This document shows positions 26,317-35,301 of a DNA stretch of 64,000 nucleotides, in pieces. Under the pieces are notes generated by a model. It was not told where the DNA came from, made no database searches, and saw nothing but the letters and a program-made list of their open reading frames with translations. The DNA lies in NCBI GenBank assembly GCA_017476665.1, contig JAFUZJ010000045.1, forward strand, positions 1-64,000, written 5' to 3'. The number at the start of each line of letters is the position of its first letter. The first letter of the stretch is position 1. The translations under genes were made by a program, and so were the position numbers. The stretch comes from Lachnospiraceae bacterium. Its GTDB lineage: Bacteria > Bacillota > Clostridia > Lachnospirales > Lachnospiraceae.

Positions 26317-27783
26317 TCATATCCTTTCCTCAGGTCCTCTGAAAATCAAATGATAAGGATTCCTGACCTCATCAAGCGCCTTAAACGCTTCCTCTTTTTC
26401 CTTTACAATATCAACAGAACTCCTGACCTCATCAATCCCATCCAACTCTTTTACATATCTCTTTATATTCCCGTAATCAAAGCTCTTGGCAAAATTCAAT
26501 TTATACAGATAATAATAAATATGATCATGCCGCAAAAAAGTCTGATAGAGCAAAATGTCCGCCTCTGAGATCTCATCCCCCAAGAGATAACGCCGATCTG
26601 CCAGTCTTCTGTCAATCTCCCGGAAAGTGTCTTCCTCCTGATGAGCCCAACGTTCCAACTCATTCTGAAAAGTTGCTTCTGACGCTTTCTGAATCGGTAT
26701 CAGAAGCGCATCTTCAATATACTTTTTCTCTGCATCCGCATTCTTATGTGCGTAGATCTCTCTGGTTTCCGGCTCATACCTGAATTTATTCTCATCATCC
26801 CGTGACAGCCGTTCCCTTCCCGTGGGCACAAGCAGCCTGCTGTTGTCCGGTCCCGTCCCCACAAGACCGTATTGATTTCCCTGCTTTGCTCTCATATGGG
26901 GAGATAGCTGATAATGCTTCTTGATCCACTCCAGTTTGGTATATTCATAAAAACCTGCTGTCTGATACAGTTCCCTGGTATATCCCCACAAATTGGGATA
27001 ATCCTCCAGCCGCTTCTTATTGACCCCAAATACAAGATGATAATTCACATGAAACCGGATCAGCGCAACATACAGATGTATGTCCGACAGCGTGATATAG
27101 TCACCGTTGACAAACCGCCTGTCGGATAACCGCTCCTCCAACGTATCCAACGCCTGGAAGTAGCTGTCAAAAGCCTCATCAAACGTCTCCTGATCCCTGG
27201 CAAAACCGCAGCCATATGCGTTCACTTCCTTGATGATGAAATCACTCCATTCATCAATCTCGCCGCGCAGCGCTTCCGGATAAAGCTCCGGCGCATTCTC
27301 TTTATGATAGGCTTTCCAGTCCTGCACGAAATACTTTGGTATATTCCACGGATCATTCTGAACCACTTTACCCGTTGTCACGTCCACGATGGCAGGCACC
27401 GTGGAGCGGCCTGTGAAAGCAGGATCCCCTTTTAAATACGCATCATCCAGATAATGAATTTTGAGTACAGGATCCACCTCTCCTATATCCTCCGAAAACA
27501 CCCAGCCTCTCGGATCTCTCAATATACCGCACTCACCGACGCTGATCACACGGTCAAGTCCCAGCAGCCGCAATGTGATAACCGCCTTATTGGAATGCGG
27601 ACACCCCGGCATCCAGATCAGTCTGTATCTGTCCGCTTCCACCGGAAGCCTGTCCTCACCCTCTCCGAAAAGCCGGTCAAAAACAAATTTTCTCTGCTCT
27701 ATCTTACCTGTGTCATGATTAATCTGCTTCCGAAACGTATTTTCAAAAAGTGCAATACCTTGAAACGGTACAATATATGACAT
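26317..27783 (-). CDS. Xi-class GST-like protein with duplicated C-terminal domain, protein A
   Basis: 488 residues, about 150 longer than its paralogues. Residues 1 to about 320 follow the Xi plan: Cys61 in PGCPHSNKAV (His-Ser in place of Trp-Ala), YPEALRGEIDEW, GCGFARDQETF, NGDYITLSDIHLY and YPNLWGYTRELY. Residues of about 325-488 repeat the C-terminal helical domain: RRYLLGDEISEADILLY and a YGNIKRYVKELDG segment match the earlier copy. The ATG at 27783 overlaps the stop of the acetyltransferase gene (TAATG). GGAGG lies eight bases upstream; the frame's earlier ATG at 27798 has no such site. Confidence 0.85.
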   Translation of the reverse strand: MSYIVPFQGIALFENTFRKQINHDTGKIEQRKFVFDRLFGEGEDRLPVEADRYRLIWMPGCPHSNKAVITLRLLGLDRVISVGECGILRDPRGWVFSEDIGEVDPVLKIHYLDDAYLKGDPAFTGRSTVPAIVDVTTGKVVQNDPWNIPKYFVQDWKAYHKENAPELYPEALRGEIDEWSDFIIKEVNAYGCGFARDQETFDEAFDSYFQALDTLEERLSDRRFVNGDYITLSDIHLYVALIRFHVNYHLVFGVNKKRLEDYPNLWGYTRELYQTAGFYEYTKLEWIKKHYQLSPHMRAKQGNQYGLVGTGPDNSRLLVPTGRERLSRDDENKFRYEPETREIYAHKNADAEKKYIEDALLIPIQKASEATFQNELERWAHQEEDTFREIDRRLADRRYLLGDEISEADILLYQTFLRHDHIYYYLYKLNFAKSFDYGNIKRYVKELDGIDEVRSSVDIVKEKEEAFKALDEVRNPYHLIFRGPEERI

Positions 27784-28286
27784 TATTTTTTCCTCCATTC
27801 AGGTCCCTGCATATCCTCTCTGTCATACTCATCACAAAATCTGTAGTGCTCCGGCAGGAAAAATCCCACCTCCTCCATCCACTGCAGCTGTTCCGCCTCC
27901 ATATCAAAAAACTCCATGGCTGTCTTAGCCCGCCGAAATCCAAGCTTTTCATACAAAAGTACCGTCTTGGGATGCGTATATAGGATAATATTCTGTCCTT
28001 TCAGCTGCGCTACCAGTCGCAGGATCATTTCTCTTCCGATCCCATGTCCCTGATATTCCTCATCCAGTGCCACATTGTAGATTGCGGCCTGGAGCAGTCC
28101 GTCAGAGAGCGCTCTTGCCACACCAACAATCCGTTCCGCATCATATACAAATACCACGGCATAACTGTTCGTAAATACTAGCTGCTGTTCTTCTGCAGTA
28201 TGATCGGATAGTCCTGATCTTCTCAACACATCCGCCACTTCCTGCCAGTTAATATCCTTCTTATCAGTTTTATAATGTATTTTCAT
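27783..28286 (-). CDS. GNAT-family N-acetyltransferase
   Basis: 167 residues. The acetyl-CoA loop motif is EEYQGHGIGREMILRLV (about 95-111), followed by the usual YTHPKTVLLYEKLGF segment. Family members acetylate amines of small molecules or proteins; the acceptor is not predictable. It is the first gene of the GST-like/cysK unit and is translationally coupled to protein A through a TAATG overlap. Cysteine-conjugate N-acetylation (mercapturate-like) would fit the neighbours, but this is inference. Confidence 0.87.
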   Translation of the reverse strand: MKIHYKTDKKDINWQEVADVLRRSGLSDHTAEEQQLVFTNSYAVVFVYDAERIVGVARALSDGLLQAAIYNVALDEEYQGHGIGREMILRLVAQLKGQNIILYTHPKTVLLYEKLGFRRAKTAMEFFDMEAEQLQWMEEVGFFLPEHYRFCDEYDREDMQGPEWRKK

Positions 28287-28328
28287 GGTTTTTATTTCCT
28301 ACTTATTCGATAGGTATTATCTGATTTG

Positions 28329-28357
28329 ATTTTACTCTTTCCCTTTTAAGATGTCAA
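28329..28357 (-). promoter_or_regulatory. Promoter of the GNAT-GST-cysK unit
   Basis: Perfect TTGACA (28357-28352), a 17-base spacer and TAAAAT (28334-28329), 43 bases before the acetyltransferase start. Confidence 0.82.
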
Positions 28358-28384
28358 TATCATTTTCAATTTACAAAATATCTC

Positions 28385-28436
28385 TATAAAAAAGAAAATG
28401 AGTATGCCGCACTATGATTTCAGATGCGACATACTC
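28385..28436 (-). terminator. Terminator of the second ABC exporter pair
   Basis: On the minus strand GAGTATGTCGCA pairs with TGCGGCATACTC around a 13-base loop and is followed by ATTTTCTTTTTT, 29 bases after the exporter stop. Confidence 0.85.
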
Positions 28437-28465
28437 ACCTAATCGTTTTTTCCTTTACTTTTTGA

Positions 28466-30406
28466 TTATCCTTCTGCAATAGCATTTCCGGTATACAGCT
28501 GATAATAACGACCTTTCTCCTGAAGCAGTTCTTCGTGGGTTCCCCGCTCAATGATCCGCCCCTGCTCCAGTACCATGATACAGTCACTGTTCTGCACCGT
28601 GGAGAGTCTGTGTGCAATCACAAACGTGGTCCTGCCCTTCATCAGCTTATCCATGCCGTCCTGCACGATCTTCTCCGTACGGGTGTCTATGGAGCTGGTG
28701 GCCTCATCCAGGATCAGCACCGGCGGATCCGCCACCGCAGCTCTGGCAATGGCCAACAGCTGCCGCTGCCCCTGGCTTAAGTTCGCGCCGTCTCCGGTCA
28801 GCACCGTGTCATATCCCTGCGGCAATTGTCGGATAAACCCGTCCGCATTGGCCAGTTTTGCCGCTGCCACCACTTCCTCATCGGTGGCATCCAGCTTCCC
28901 GAACCGGATATTCTCCCGCACTGTGGCGGTGAACAGATGGGTATCCTGCAACACAATCCCCAACGACCGCCGCAGGTCCGCTTTCTTGATCTTATTCACA
29001 TTGATGCCGTCATAGCGGATCTTACCGTCCTGAATATCATAAAACCGGTTGATCAGATTGGTGATTGTCGTCTTTCCTGCACCGGTAGAACCAACAAAGG
29101 CAATCTTCTGACCCGCATTTGCATACATCTTGATATCATGCAGCACCATCTTCTCATCCGTATAACCAAAGTCCACGCCGTCAAAGACCACGTCTCCTTT
29201 TAACTCCACGTAATCAATGCTTCCGTCCGCCTGTTGCTGATGTTTCCAAGCCCACAGCCCGGTGCGCTCCTTGCTCTCCACAAGCTTCCCGTTCTCCCGT
29301 TTCGCATTCACCAACATCACATAACCCTGATCCGTTTCCACCTCTTCGTCCAGCAGATCAAACACGCGCTTGCCGCCGGCCAGCGCCATCACAATACTGT
29401 TCAACTGCTGGCTCACCTGGTTGATCGGCATGTTAAAACTCTTGTTGAATGTCAGAAAACTCACCAGACCGCCCAGCGTAAATCCGCCGAACCCGTTCAC
29501 CGCCAGCACACTGCCCGCGCAGGCTACAATCACATAACTCAGATTTCCGATCTGTGAATTGATGGGTCCCATCAGGTTCGCGAATTTATTGGCATTGTAG
29601 GAGCTGTCAAACAATGCCTCGTTCAGCTCGCAGAACTCCTCGATACTCTTCTCCTCATGGCAGAATACCTTCACCACCTTCTGCCCTTCCATGCGCTCCT
29701 CAATAAAGCCGTTGATCTTACCCAGCGCCTCCTGCTGCACCTTGAAATACTTTCCGCTCTTGCCCACCACATTCTTAGTGACAAACAACATCACCGCCAC
29801 CATGAACAGGGTCAGGACTGTCAGAGGTACATTCAGCATCAACATGCTGATAAGCACACTCACCACCGTGATCACACTGTTGAACATCTGCGGAATACTC
29901 TGGCTGATCATCTGCCGCAGCGTATCCACATCATTCGTATACACCGACATGATATCGCCGTGGGTATGCGTATCAAAATATTTGATCGGCAGCTTCGACA
30001 TATGTGCAAACAGGTCATCCCGCAGATTCTTCATGGTTCCCTGCGTCACATACACCATGATCCGCATCTGTGTGAAGGAACACAGAATACCAATCAGATA
30101 AAATCCTGCCACACGTCCCATCGCCTGCAAAAGCGGCGTAAAATCCGGCACGCTCTGCGTCAACATCGGCTTGATATAGTCATCAATCAAAGTCTTTAAA
30201 AACATGGTTCCCTGCACATTGGCCAACACACTGCCCACGATGCAGACCAATACAATGCCATATTGGATCGCATAATTTTTCATCACGTATCCCATGATCC
30301 TGGCAAATACTTTTCCGGGATTTTCAATCTTCGGGCCGCCGGCACCCATGGCCATTCTCCTGCCCGGTCCGCCGGACGGAACTTTTGCAACTCTCTCCTG
30401 TGCCAT
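28466..30406 (-). CDS. ABC exporter half, catalytic-site subunit (second pair)
   Basis: 646-residue type IV exporter half. The N-terminal extension is rich in Gly/Arg/Pro before the first helix near residue 38. The ATPase domain has Walker A GSTGAGKT, the altered signature NLSQGQRQ, Walker B LILDEATSSID with the catalytic Glu, and switch His VIAHRLSTV. An inserted stretch of about 30 residues precedes the ATPase domain (residues about 355-390, KRENGKLVESKERTGLWAW). Its start codon overlaps the last base of the partner gene. Partner and signature pattern mark a heterodimer. Confidence 0.92.
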   Translation of the reverse strand: MAQERVAKVPSGGPGRRMAMGAGGPKIENPGKVFARIMGYVMKNYAIQYGIVLVCIVGSVLANVQGTMFLKTLIDDYIKPMLTQSVPDFTPLLQAMGRVAGFYLIGILCSFTQMRIMVYVTQGTMKNLRDDLFAHMSKLPIKYFDTHTHGDIMSVYTNDVDTLRQMISQSIPQMFNSVITVVSVLISMLMLNVPLTVLTLFMVAVMLFVTKNVVGKSGKYFKVQQEALGKINGFIEERMEGQKVVKVFCHEEKSIEEFCELNEALFDSSYNANKFANLMGPINSQIGNLSYVIVACAGSVLAVNGFGGFTLGGLVSFLTFNKSFNMPINQVSQQLNSIVMALAGGKRVFDLLDEEVETDQGYVMLVNAKRENGKLVESKERTGLWAWKHQQQADGSIDYVELKGDVVFDGVDFGYTDEKMVLHDIKMYANAGQKIAFVGSTGAGKTTITNLINRFYDIQDGKIRYDGINVNKIKKADLRRSLGIVLQDTHLFTATVRENIRFGKLDATDEEVVAAAKLANADGFIRQLPQGYDTVLTGDGANLSQGQRQLLAIARAAVADPPVLILDEATSSIDTRTEKIVQDGMDKLMKGRTTFVIAHRLSTVQNSDCIMVLEQGRIIERGTHEELLQEKGRYYQLYTGNAIAEG

Positions 30407-32193
30407 TATGCCTCGCCTCCCTTCGCACCGTTCCTGCCATCCGGTGCAGCCGAGCCATTCTCATCAAAATCTCCGCTTCCACCGGTCTGTGCCTCATATA
30501 CTTCCCTGTAGATCATATTTCCTGCCAGGAGTTCCTCATGCGTGCCTACCGCATCCACACGCCCGCTGTCCAGTACAATGATCCGATCCGCATCCTGAAT
30601 ACTGGAGATGCGCTGCGCAATAATCAGCTTCGTTGTGCCCGGAATCTCTGTGGCAAACGCCTGTCGGATCTTCGCATCCGTCGCCGTATCCACCGCGCTG
30701 GTGCTGTCGTCCAGGATCAATATCTTCGGCTTCTTTAAAAGCGCTCTGGCAATACAGAGTCTCTGTTTCTGACCGCCGGACACATTGGAACCGCCCTGTT
30801 CAATATACGTATTGTATTTCTGCGGCATCTGCTCGATAAACTCATCCGCACAGGCCAGCCTGCACACCCGCCTGCAATCTTCCTCTGTGGCATTCCCATC
30901 ACCCCAGCGCAGGTTCTCCAGGATTGTTCCCGAGAACAGCACATTCTTCTGCAACACCACCGAGACCTCATTTCTCAGCGTCTCCATATCATACTTCCGC
31001 ACATCCACGCCGCCTACATAGACAGCGCCTTCTGACACATCATACAGCCTGCTGATCAGGTTCACCAGACTGGTCTTGGAGCTTCCGGTTCCGCCTAAGA
31101 TCCCGATCGTCTCCCCCGCCTTGATGTCCAGATTGATGTGATCCAGCACCGGACTCTCACTGTTCGCATTATAGCGGAACGTCACATTTTCAAACCGAAT
31201 GCTGCCGTCCTTCACCTCCGTTAACGGCTCCTCGGGATTCTTCAGCCCCGGCTCCTCATCCAGCACCTCACAGATACGCCTGCCACTGGCAAAACTCATC
31301 GTGATCATGACAAACACAATAGAAAGCATCATCAGGTTCATCAAAATATTCATGCAGTAACTCAGGAGGCTGGTCAGCTCACCTGTCGTCAGTTCACTTC
31401 CCACGATCATCTTCGCACCCACCCAGCTGATCAACAGGATACAACTGTAAACTGTAAACTGCATGAGCGGCGCCACAAACGCCATGATGCCCTCCGCCTT
31501 CACAAACATCTTATAGATATTGCCGCTGGCTTTATGAAACTTATCGATCTCATAATCTTCCCGCACAAAAGCCTTTACCACACGCTGCGCTGTCACATTC
31601 TCCTGCACACTGGCATTCAGCTCATCGTACTTCTCAAACACCTGCGTGAAATACTTCATAGTAAAACGCATAATCAGCACCATGCATCCTGCCAGCAGGA
31701 CTACGGCGACAAGATAGATACTTGCCACTCTGGCATTGATGAAGAAAGCCATGCCCATAGCGCAGATCAGACTGATCGGCGCCCGCACGCACATACGCAG
31801 GATCATTTGATACGCATTCTGAATATTCGTCACATCCGTGGTCAGACGCGTCACCAGACCTGCGGTGGAGAACTTGTCGATGTTCGAAAATGAAAACGTC
31901 TGTATATTCCGATACATCGCCTCTCTCAAATTTTTACCGAAACCGGTAGACGCCTTGGCACCATATTTACCGCCCATGATACCGGCCCACAGACCGATCG
32001 CCGCCAGCACCAGCATCATCCCACCGAGTTTAAATATGTACGGAAGATCTCCGTTCTCGATCCCCTTGTCGATCATACTCGCCATGAGATACGGGATCAA
32101 CGTCTCCATGAGTACCTCCAACACCATAAATACCGGTGTCATGAGCGATGCCGTCTTATACTGTTTTACCTGACTCAGAAGTTTCTTTACCAT
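30406..32193 (-). CDS. ABC exporter half, degenerate-site subunit (second pair)
   Basis: 595-residue type IV exporter half translated first in its operon. Walker A is GGTGSSKT (Ser for the usual Gly before Lys). The signature is a canonical VSGGQKQR. Walker B ends in ILILDDSTSAVD with Asp for the catalytic Glu, and the switch His is Gln (IIAQRISSI). These are the marks of the non-catalytic half. The C-terminus is a Gly/Asp/Asn-rich tail. Together with the downstream half it forms a drug- or lipid-type exporter of unknown substrate. Confidence 0.9.
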   Translation of the reverse strand: MVKKLLSQVKQYKTASLMTPVFMVLEVLMETLIPYLMASMIDKGIENGDLPYIFKLGGMMLVLAAIGLWAGIMGGKYGAKASTGFGKNLREAMYRNIQTFSFSNIDKFSTAGLVTRLTTDVTNIQNAYQMILRMCVRAPISLICAMGMAFFINARVASIYLVAVVLLAGCMVLIMRFTMKYFTQVFEKYDELNASVQENVTAQRVVKAFVREDYEIDKFHKASGNIYKMFVKAEGIMAFVAPLMQFTVYSCILLISWVGAKMIVGSELTTGELTSLLSYCMNILMNLMMLSIVFVMITMSFASGRRICEVLDEEPGLKNPEEPLTEVKDGSIRFENVTFRYNANSESPVLDHINLDIKAGETIGILGGTGSSKTSLVNLISRLYDVSEGAVYVGGVDVRKYDMETLRNEVSVVLQKNVLFSGTILENLRWGDGNATEEDCRRVCRLACADEFIEQMPQKYNTYIEQGGSNVSGGQKQRLCIARALLKKPKILILDDSTSAVDTATDAKIRQAFATEIPGTTKLIIAQRISSIQDADRIIVLDSGRVDAVGTHEELLAGNMIYREVYEAQTGGSGDFDENGSAAPDGRNGAKGGEA

Positions 32194-32251
32194 AACTTTT
32201 CACCTGTCTCTGTCGTTATTCTTTTATTTGCAATGTCACTATCTTATACCT

Positions 32252-32312
32252 AAAACAGGGGGAATGCAATAAAACAAATCTAAAATTTGCTTTATCGCTC
32301 CCCCCCTGTTTT
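32252..32312 (-). terminator. Long hairpin terminator after malQ
   Basis: AAAACAGGGGG and CCCCCTGTTTT are exact complements about 40 bases apart. The A/T-rich sequence between them is also largely self-complementary (ATAAAGCAAAT with ATTTGTTTTAT). The far arm overlaps the malQ stop codon. On the minus strand the second arm itself supplies the T-run. Confidence 0.7.
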
Positions 32313-33874
32313 TATAATTCCTCTGCCTTCGGAATCCTGCTGTAGAGCTCCGATAATCCCCGGATGCTCCGCTCCAGATCCTTTGACAGGAAGTTCGGCT
32401 GCAGTCTCCACTGCCAGTTTCCTTCGCCGGTGCCCGGGGTGTTGATCCGGGCTTCTTTGCCCTTACACAGATAATCCTGCAAAGGCACAATACACAGATC
32501 CGCCACAGAACGGTACGCCTCCCGGATGAAGTCCCAAACAAACTGACCGTAGTCCGTATTCTGCGAATTGATATACCGTCTCACAAAGTCCCGCTCACCG
32601 TCATTGATCTCCTGGATCCACGCCATGGAAGTGGTATTGTCATGCGTCCCCGTATACACCACACAATTCCGGATATGTCTGTGATTCACATAATAGCTGT
32701 CCCAGCTGGTAAATCCGTACTGCAGCACCTTCATGCCCGGAAATCCGGTATCCTCCAGAAGCTTCTCGTTCTCCGGCGTGTTGTTTCCCAGATCCTCCGC
32801 AATGATGCCCAGCTTTTTGCTGTTCTGCAGTTCCTTCACCTTACTCTTCAGCACGTTGAAGAAGTCCATGCCAGGACCTTTCTCCAGCTTCCCTTTCTCC
32901 GCTGTCTTGTCCCCGTAAGGCACTGCCCAATAATCGCAGAACCCGTGGAAATGATCAATCCGGATCACATCATAGAATTCATAGTTTCGCTCGATTCTCT
33001 GCACCCACCATTCATACTCATTTTTCTTCATGGCCTTCCAGTCATAGATCGGATTGCCCCAGAGCTGACCGGTATGGGAAAACGCATCCGGCGGACATCC
33101 CGCCACCACCTTCGGCACCAGATCCTTATCCATCTGAAACGCCTCCGGATGAGACCACGCATCTGCGGAATCCAGTGCCACATAAAACGGCAGATCCCCG
33201 ATGATCTTCACATTCTTACTCTTGGCGTAAGCACGAAGCTTTCCCCATTGTTTGTCAAACTCATACTGCGTGAAAATAATATAGTCGATTTCATCCGCCA
33301 GACGCTTCTCCGCATCTTTCAGTGCAGAATCTTTTCTCTTCTTTAAGTCCTCATCCTCCCAATCCAGCCAGGACTTACCGCCCTGCTCAGACTTGATCGC
33401 CGTAAACAGCGCATAGTCTTCCAGCCAGAAAGCTTCTTTCTTCTTATAAGCCTGATATGCCTTCGCCTCGTCCTTATCTGTCTGAGATGCTGATTCATCC
33501 TTTGACTTCTTCAATCGCTCGCAGAAACGCTCATACGCAATCTTCAGCACCTTAACTCTATTCTCATACAGCGCGCCGTAATCCACTGACTCAACCTGAT
33601 CTCCGAAGAAAACTCCATTCACCTCATCCCACGTAAGTAACCCTTCCTCAATCAAAGTCTCCAACGAAATAAAATAAGGATTCCCCGCAAAAGACGAAAC
33701 AGGCTGATAAGGCGAGTTCCCATACCCTGTAGGTCCCATAGGCAGAATCTGCCAGAACCCCTGTCCCGAACCATTTAAGAAATCCACAAACTCATACGCT
33801 TCCCTGGAAAAACTCCCGATTCCAAACTTAGACGGAATCGAAAAAATGGGAAATAAAATACCGCTTTCTCTCAT
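32312..33874 (-). CDS. malQ: 4-alpha-glucanotransferase (amylomaltase)
   Basis: GH77 enzyme that transfers alpha-1,4-glucan segments between maltodextrins and releases glucose. 520 residues. RESGILFPIFSIPSKFGIGS at the N-terminus and FWQILPMGPTGYGNSPYQP are family hallmarks. IGDLPFYVALDSADAW, the catalytic Asp region VIRIDHFHGF, the acid IIAEDLG and TGTHDNTT follow in order. The frame runs to 34012, but the ATG at 33874 gives the conserved start and has AAGGGGGAT upstream. That ribosome site lies in the arm of a long inverted repeat. It stands alone, with no other glycogen or maltose genes nearby. Confidence 0.95.
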   Translation of the reverse strand: MRESGILFPIFSIPSKFGIGSFSREAYEFVDFLNGSGQGFWQILPMGPTGYGNSPYQPVSSFAGNPYFISLETLIEEGLLTWDEVNGVFFGDQVESVDYGALYENRVKVLKIAYERFCERLKKSKDESASQTDKDEAKAYQAYKKKEAFWLEDYALFTAIKSEQGGKSWLDWEDEDLKKRKDSALKDAEKRLADEIDYIIFTQYEFDKQWGKLRAYAKSKNVKIIGDLPFYVALDSADAWSHPEAFQMDKDLVPKVVAGCPPDAFSHTGQLWGNPIYDWKAMKKNEYEWWVQRIERNYEFYDVIRIDHFHGFCDYWAVPYGDKTAEKGKLEKGPGMDFFNVLKSKVKELQNSKKLGIIAEDLGNNTPENEKLLEDTGFPGMKVLQYGFTSWDSYYVNHRHIRNCVVYTGTHDNTTSMAWIQEINDGERDFVRRYINSQNTDYGQFVWDFIREAYRSVADLCIVPLQDYLCKGKEARINTPGTGEGNWQWRLQPNFLSKDLERSIRGLSELYSRIPKAEEL

Positions 33875-33886
33875 TATGATAAAATC

Positions 33887-33963
33887 CCCCTTTCCTGCAT
33901 TACAGATAAAGGCATTGTCAAAAGTTTGACACTGCCAAGTACTATTGTAATGCAAGAAAGGGG
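33887..33963. repeat. Nested inverted repeat enclosing the malQ ribosome site
   Basis: The outer 18-base arms are CCCCTTTCCTGCATTACA (33887-33904) and TGTAATGCAAGAAAGGGG (33946-33963), with 17 of 18 pairs. The inner 12-base arms are GGCATTGTCAAA and TTTGACACTGCC (33911-33936), with 11 of 12 pairs. It fills most of the 101-base gap between the Rpn gene and malQ. No U-run follows, so it is not a standard terminator. In the malQ message the 3' outer arm would hide the ribosome site. Confidence 0.8.
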
Positions 33964-33975
33964 ATGGCGCAAGAA

Positions 33976-34947
33976 CTATTTTAGATGCGCAAAAATCTCC
34001 TCTGCGGGACAATCAACACCTTTCGCCTGAATGACCTCCACAATCGACCTCACAGCTTCCTCGGTCTCCTCCACCTCGTCGGCAATTTCAGACAGGGTTT
34101 TCCCACGTTTCAGTTTGCGCTGGACTTGACTGATTAATCTTATCATATTACCCTCAGTAAGACCATCCAACCGCCCTTCCGCACGTTCTTCCTCTCTGAT
34201 CAGCCCTTCTCTGCGCTCCCATGTCATATCAAAATGCATGACTTTTCTCACCTCGTCTCCTCTGGTCTTGAAAAAATCCTCCAATATATGCTCTGAAACA
34301 CAATCTTCCATGGCATGGGTCAGAGCGTCATCTAATTCCTCACCCTTTGCCTGATATTCCCGCATCTTTTCCACAAAAAAAACATATCCATACAGCGTCG
34401 GAGATTTCTTCTTCAACTCGTCCTGATGGCTGGGATTCACATTGAGCACCCTGCACACCACTTCCAGCTCCGGCACATCTGTTTCATTTGAAAACGCATC
34501 CGAAAGCCGCATGATCTCTTCGTCCGGCCGCTCTGCAATCCCATTATAAAAGACCACAAAATGGGGCGTCGGAATCTGAATGCGCCGCCTGCTGAACAGA
34601 TCCCTCTTCTTCAGCATATCCTTGATCTGATCCACAAAATAAATCAGACATCGCAGCGGCATATTCGGCGAATATGTGGACTGATGCTCATAAATATTAA
34701 GCTGACAGTCAATGATAAATGCTGCATCATTCCTCATGGAAAGCGATATCCCATGATCCAACTGCAGGATTTCTACCATGGCCGGATCCTCATAGGATGA
34801 CCCGTTCAGCGCATTATAGACATCCAGCGCATTCCGCGGATCCTCCATCAGCATGGAGAATACATCACTCTTATGCTCCCTGTTTCCACCCTTGTTTTTT
34901 GCTTCGATTACACTTTCTGTTCTTTCAATTTCTTCCTTCTCTGTCAT
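33976..34947 (-). CDS. Rpn-family (YhgA-like) PD-(D/E)XK nuclease/transposase
   Basis: 323 residues. The N-terminal region carries the Rpn core NDAAFIIDCQLNIYEHQS (an (N)D...Q...EHQS arrangement), then MPLRCLIYFVDQIKDM and PHFVVFYNG. These belong to the family of recombination-promoting nucleases once called PD-(D/E)XK transposases. The C-terminal half is charged and helical (REGLIREEERAEGRLDGL) and ends in a putative HTH-like EIADEVEETEEAVRSIVE. A 15-residue fragment of a related gene lies at 57.4 kb. It has its own promoter about 240 bases upstream. Confidence 0.85.
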   Translation of the reverse strand: MTEKEEIERTESVIEAKNKGGNREHKSDVFSMLMEDPRNALDVYNALNGSSYEDPAMVEILQLDHGISLSMRNDAAFIIDCQLNIYEHQSTYSPNMPLRCLIYFVDQIKDMLKKRDLFSRRRIQIPTPHFVVFYNGIAERPDEEIMRLSDAFSNETDVPELEVVCRVLNVNPSHQDELKKKSPTLYGYVFFVEKMREYQAKGEELDDALTHAMEDCVSEHILEDFFKTRGDEVRKVMHFDMTWERREGLIREEERAEGRLDGLTEGNMIRLISQVQRKLKRGKTLSEIADEVEETEEAVRSIVEVIQAKGVDCPAEEIFAHLK

Positions 34948-35179
34948 TCAATCTTCCTTTCTTAGTTTTGAGCTACGGTTTACAATTACATTTCACCGAC
35001 TTCACAAAACGAAAGGTTTCAAAATGCCAGAGAAGATGTCTCCTCTATGTCTCTCACGCTCAGAAACTCCACGAATTATGAATCGGTAATTAGCATGGAT
35101 TTTCTGAAAATGATGTGACATAGAATATTAGACATCAAGAGATTACGATAATCTCCTAAAGAAAATCTGCTGTAACGTA
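34948..35179 (-). other. Leader of about 225 bases before the Rpn gene
   Basis: Non-coding stretch between the extended -10 promoter (35180-35208) and the Rpn start. I see no open frame with a ribosome site and no named riboswitch. Short complementary segments (AGAGGAGACATCTTCTCT around 35030-35047) could form a hairpin. Nothing else is recognised. Confidence 0.4.
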
Positions 35180-35208
35180 AGTATAGCAAATATACGGTTG
35201 GAAATCAA
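35180..35208 (-). promoter_or_regulatory. Promoter of the Rpn gene
   Basis: TTGATT (35208-35203), a 17-base spacer and TATACT (35185-35180) with an upstream TGC, which makes an extended -10. Confidence 0.75.
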
Positions 35209-35233
35209 TACCTTATCCATTTGTAACTTTACA

Positions 35234-35276
35234 GGAAGCCGGACACACCATTATCAATGTATTCCGGCTTCCTTTT
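35234..35276. terminator. Hairpin after the LysM gene
   Basis: GGAAGCCGGA (35234-35243) and TCCGGCTTCC (35263-35272) pair exactly around 19 bases. TTTT follows on the plus strand only; on the minus strand the tail is TGTAAAG. It ends the 18-gene minus-strand run by position, but lacks a good U-run in that direction. Confidence 0.55.
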
Positions 35277-35301
35277 AGTAATTACCTTCCATTATCTTCA
35301 A

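Noticed and set aside
32300..32306. Seven-C run after malQ as a phase-variable tract
   Set aside because: It lies within the arm of the malQ terminator hairpin, outside coding and promoter boxes.
32642..33346. 234-codon frame opposite malQ
   Set aside because: Shadow of a canonical GH77 gene; no independent coding features.
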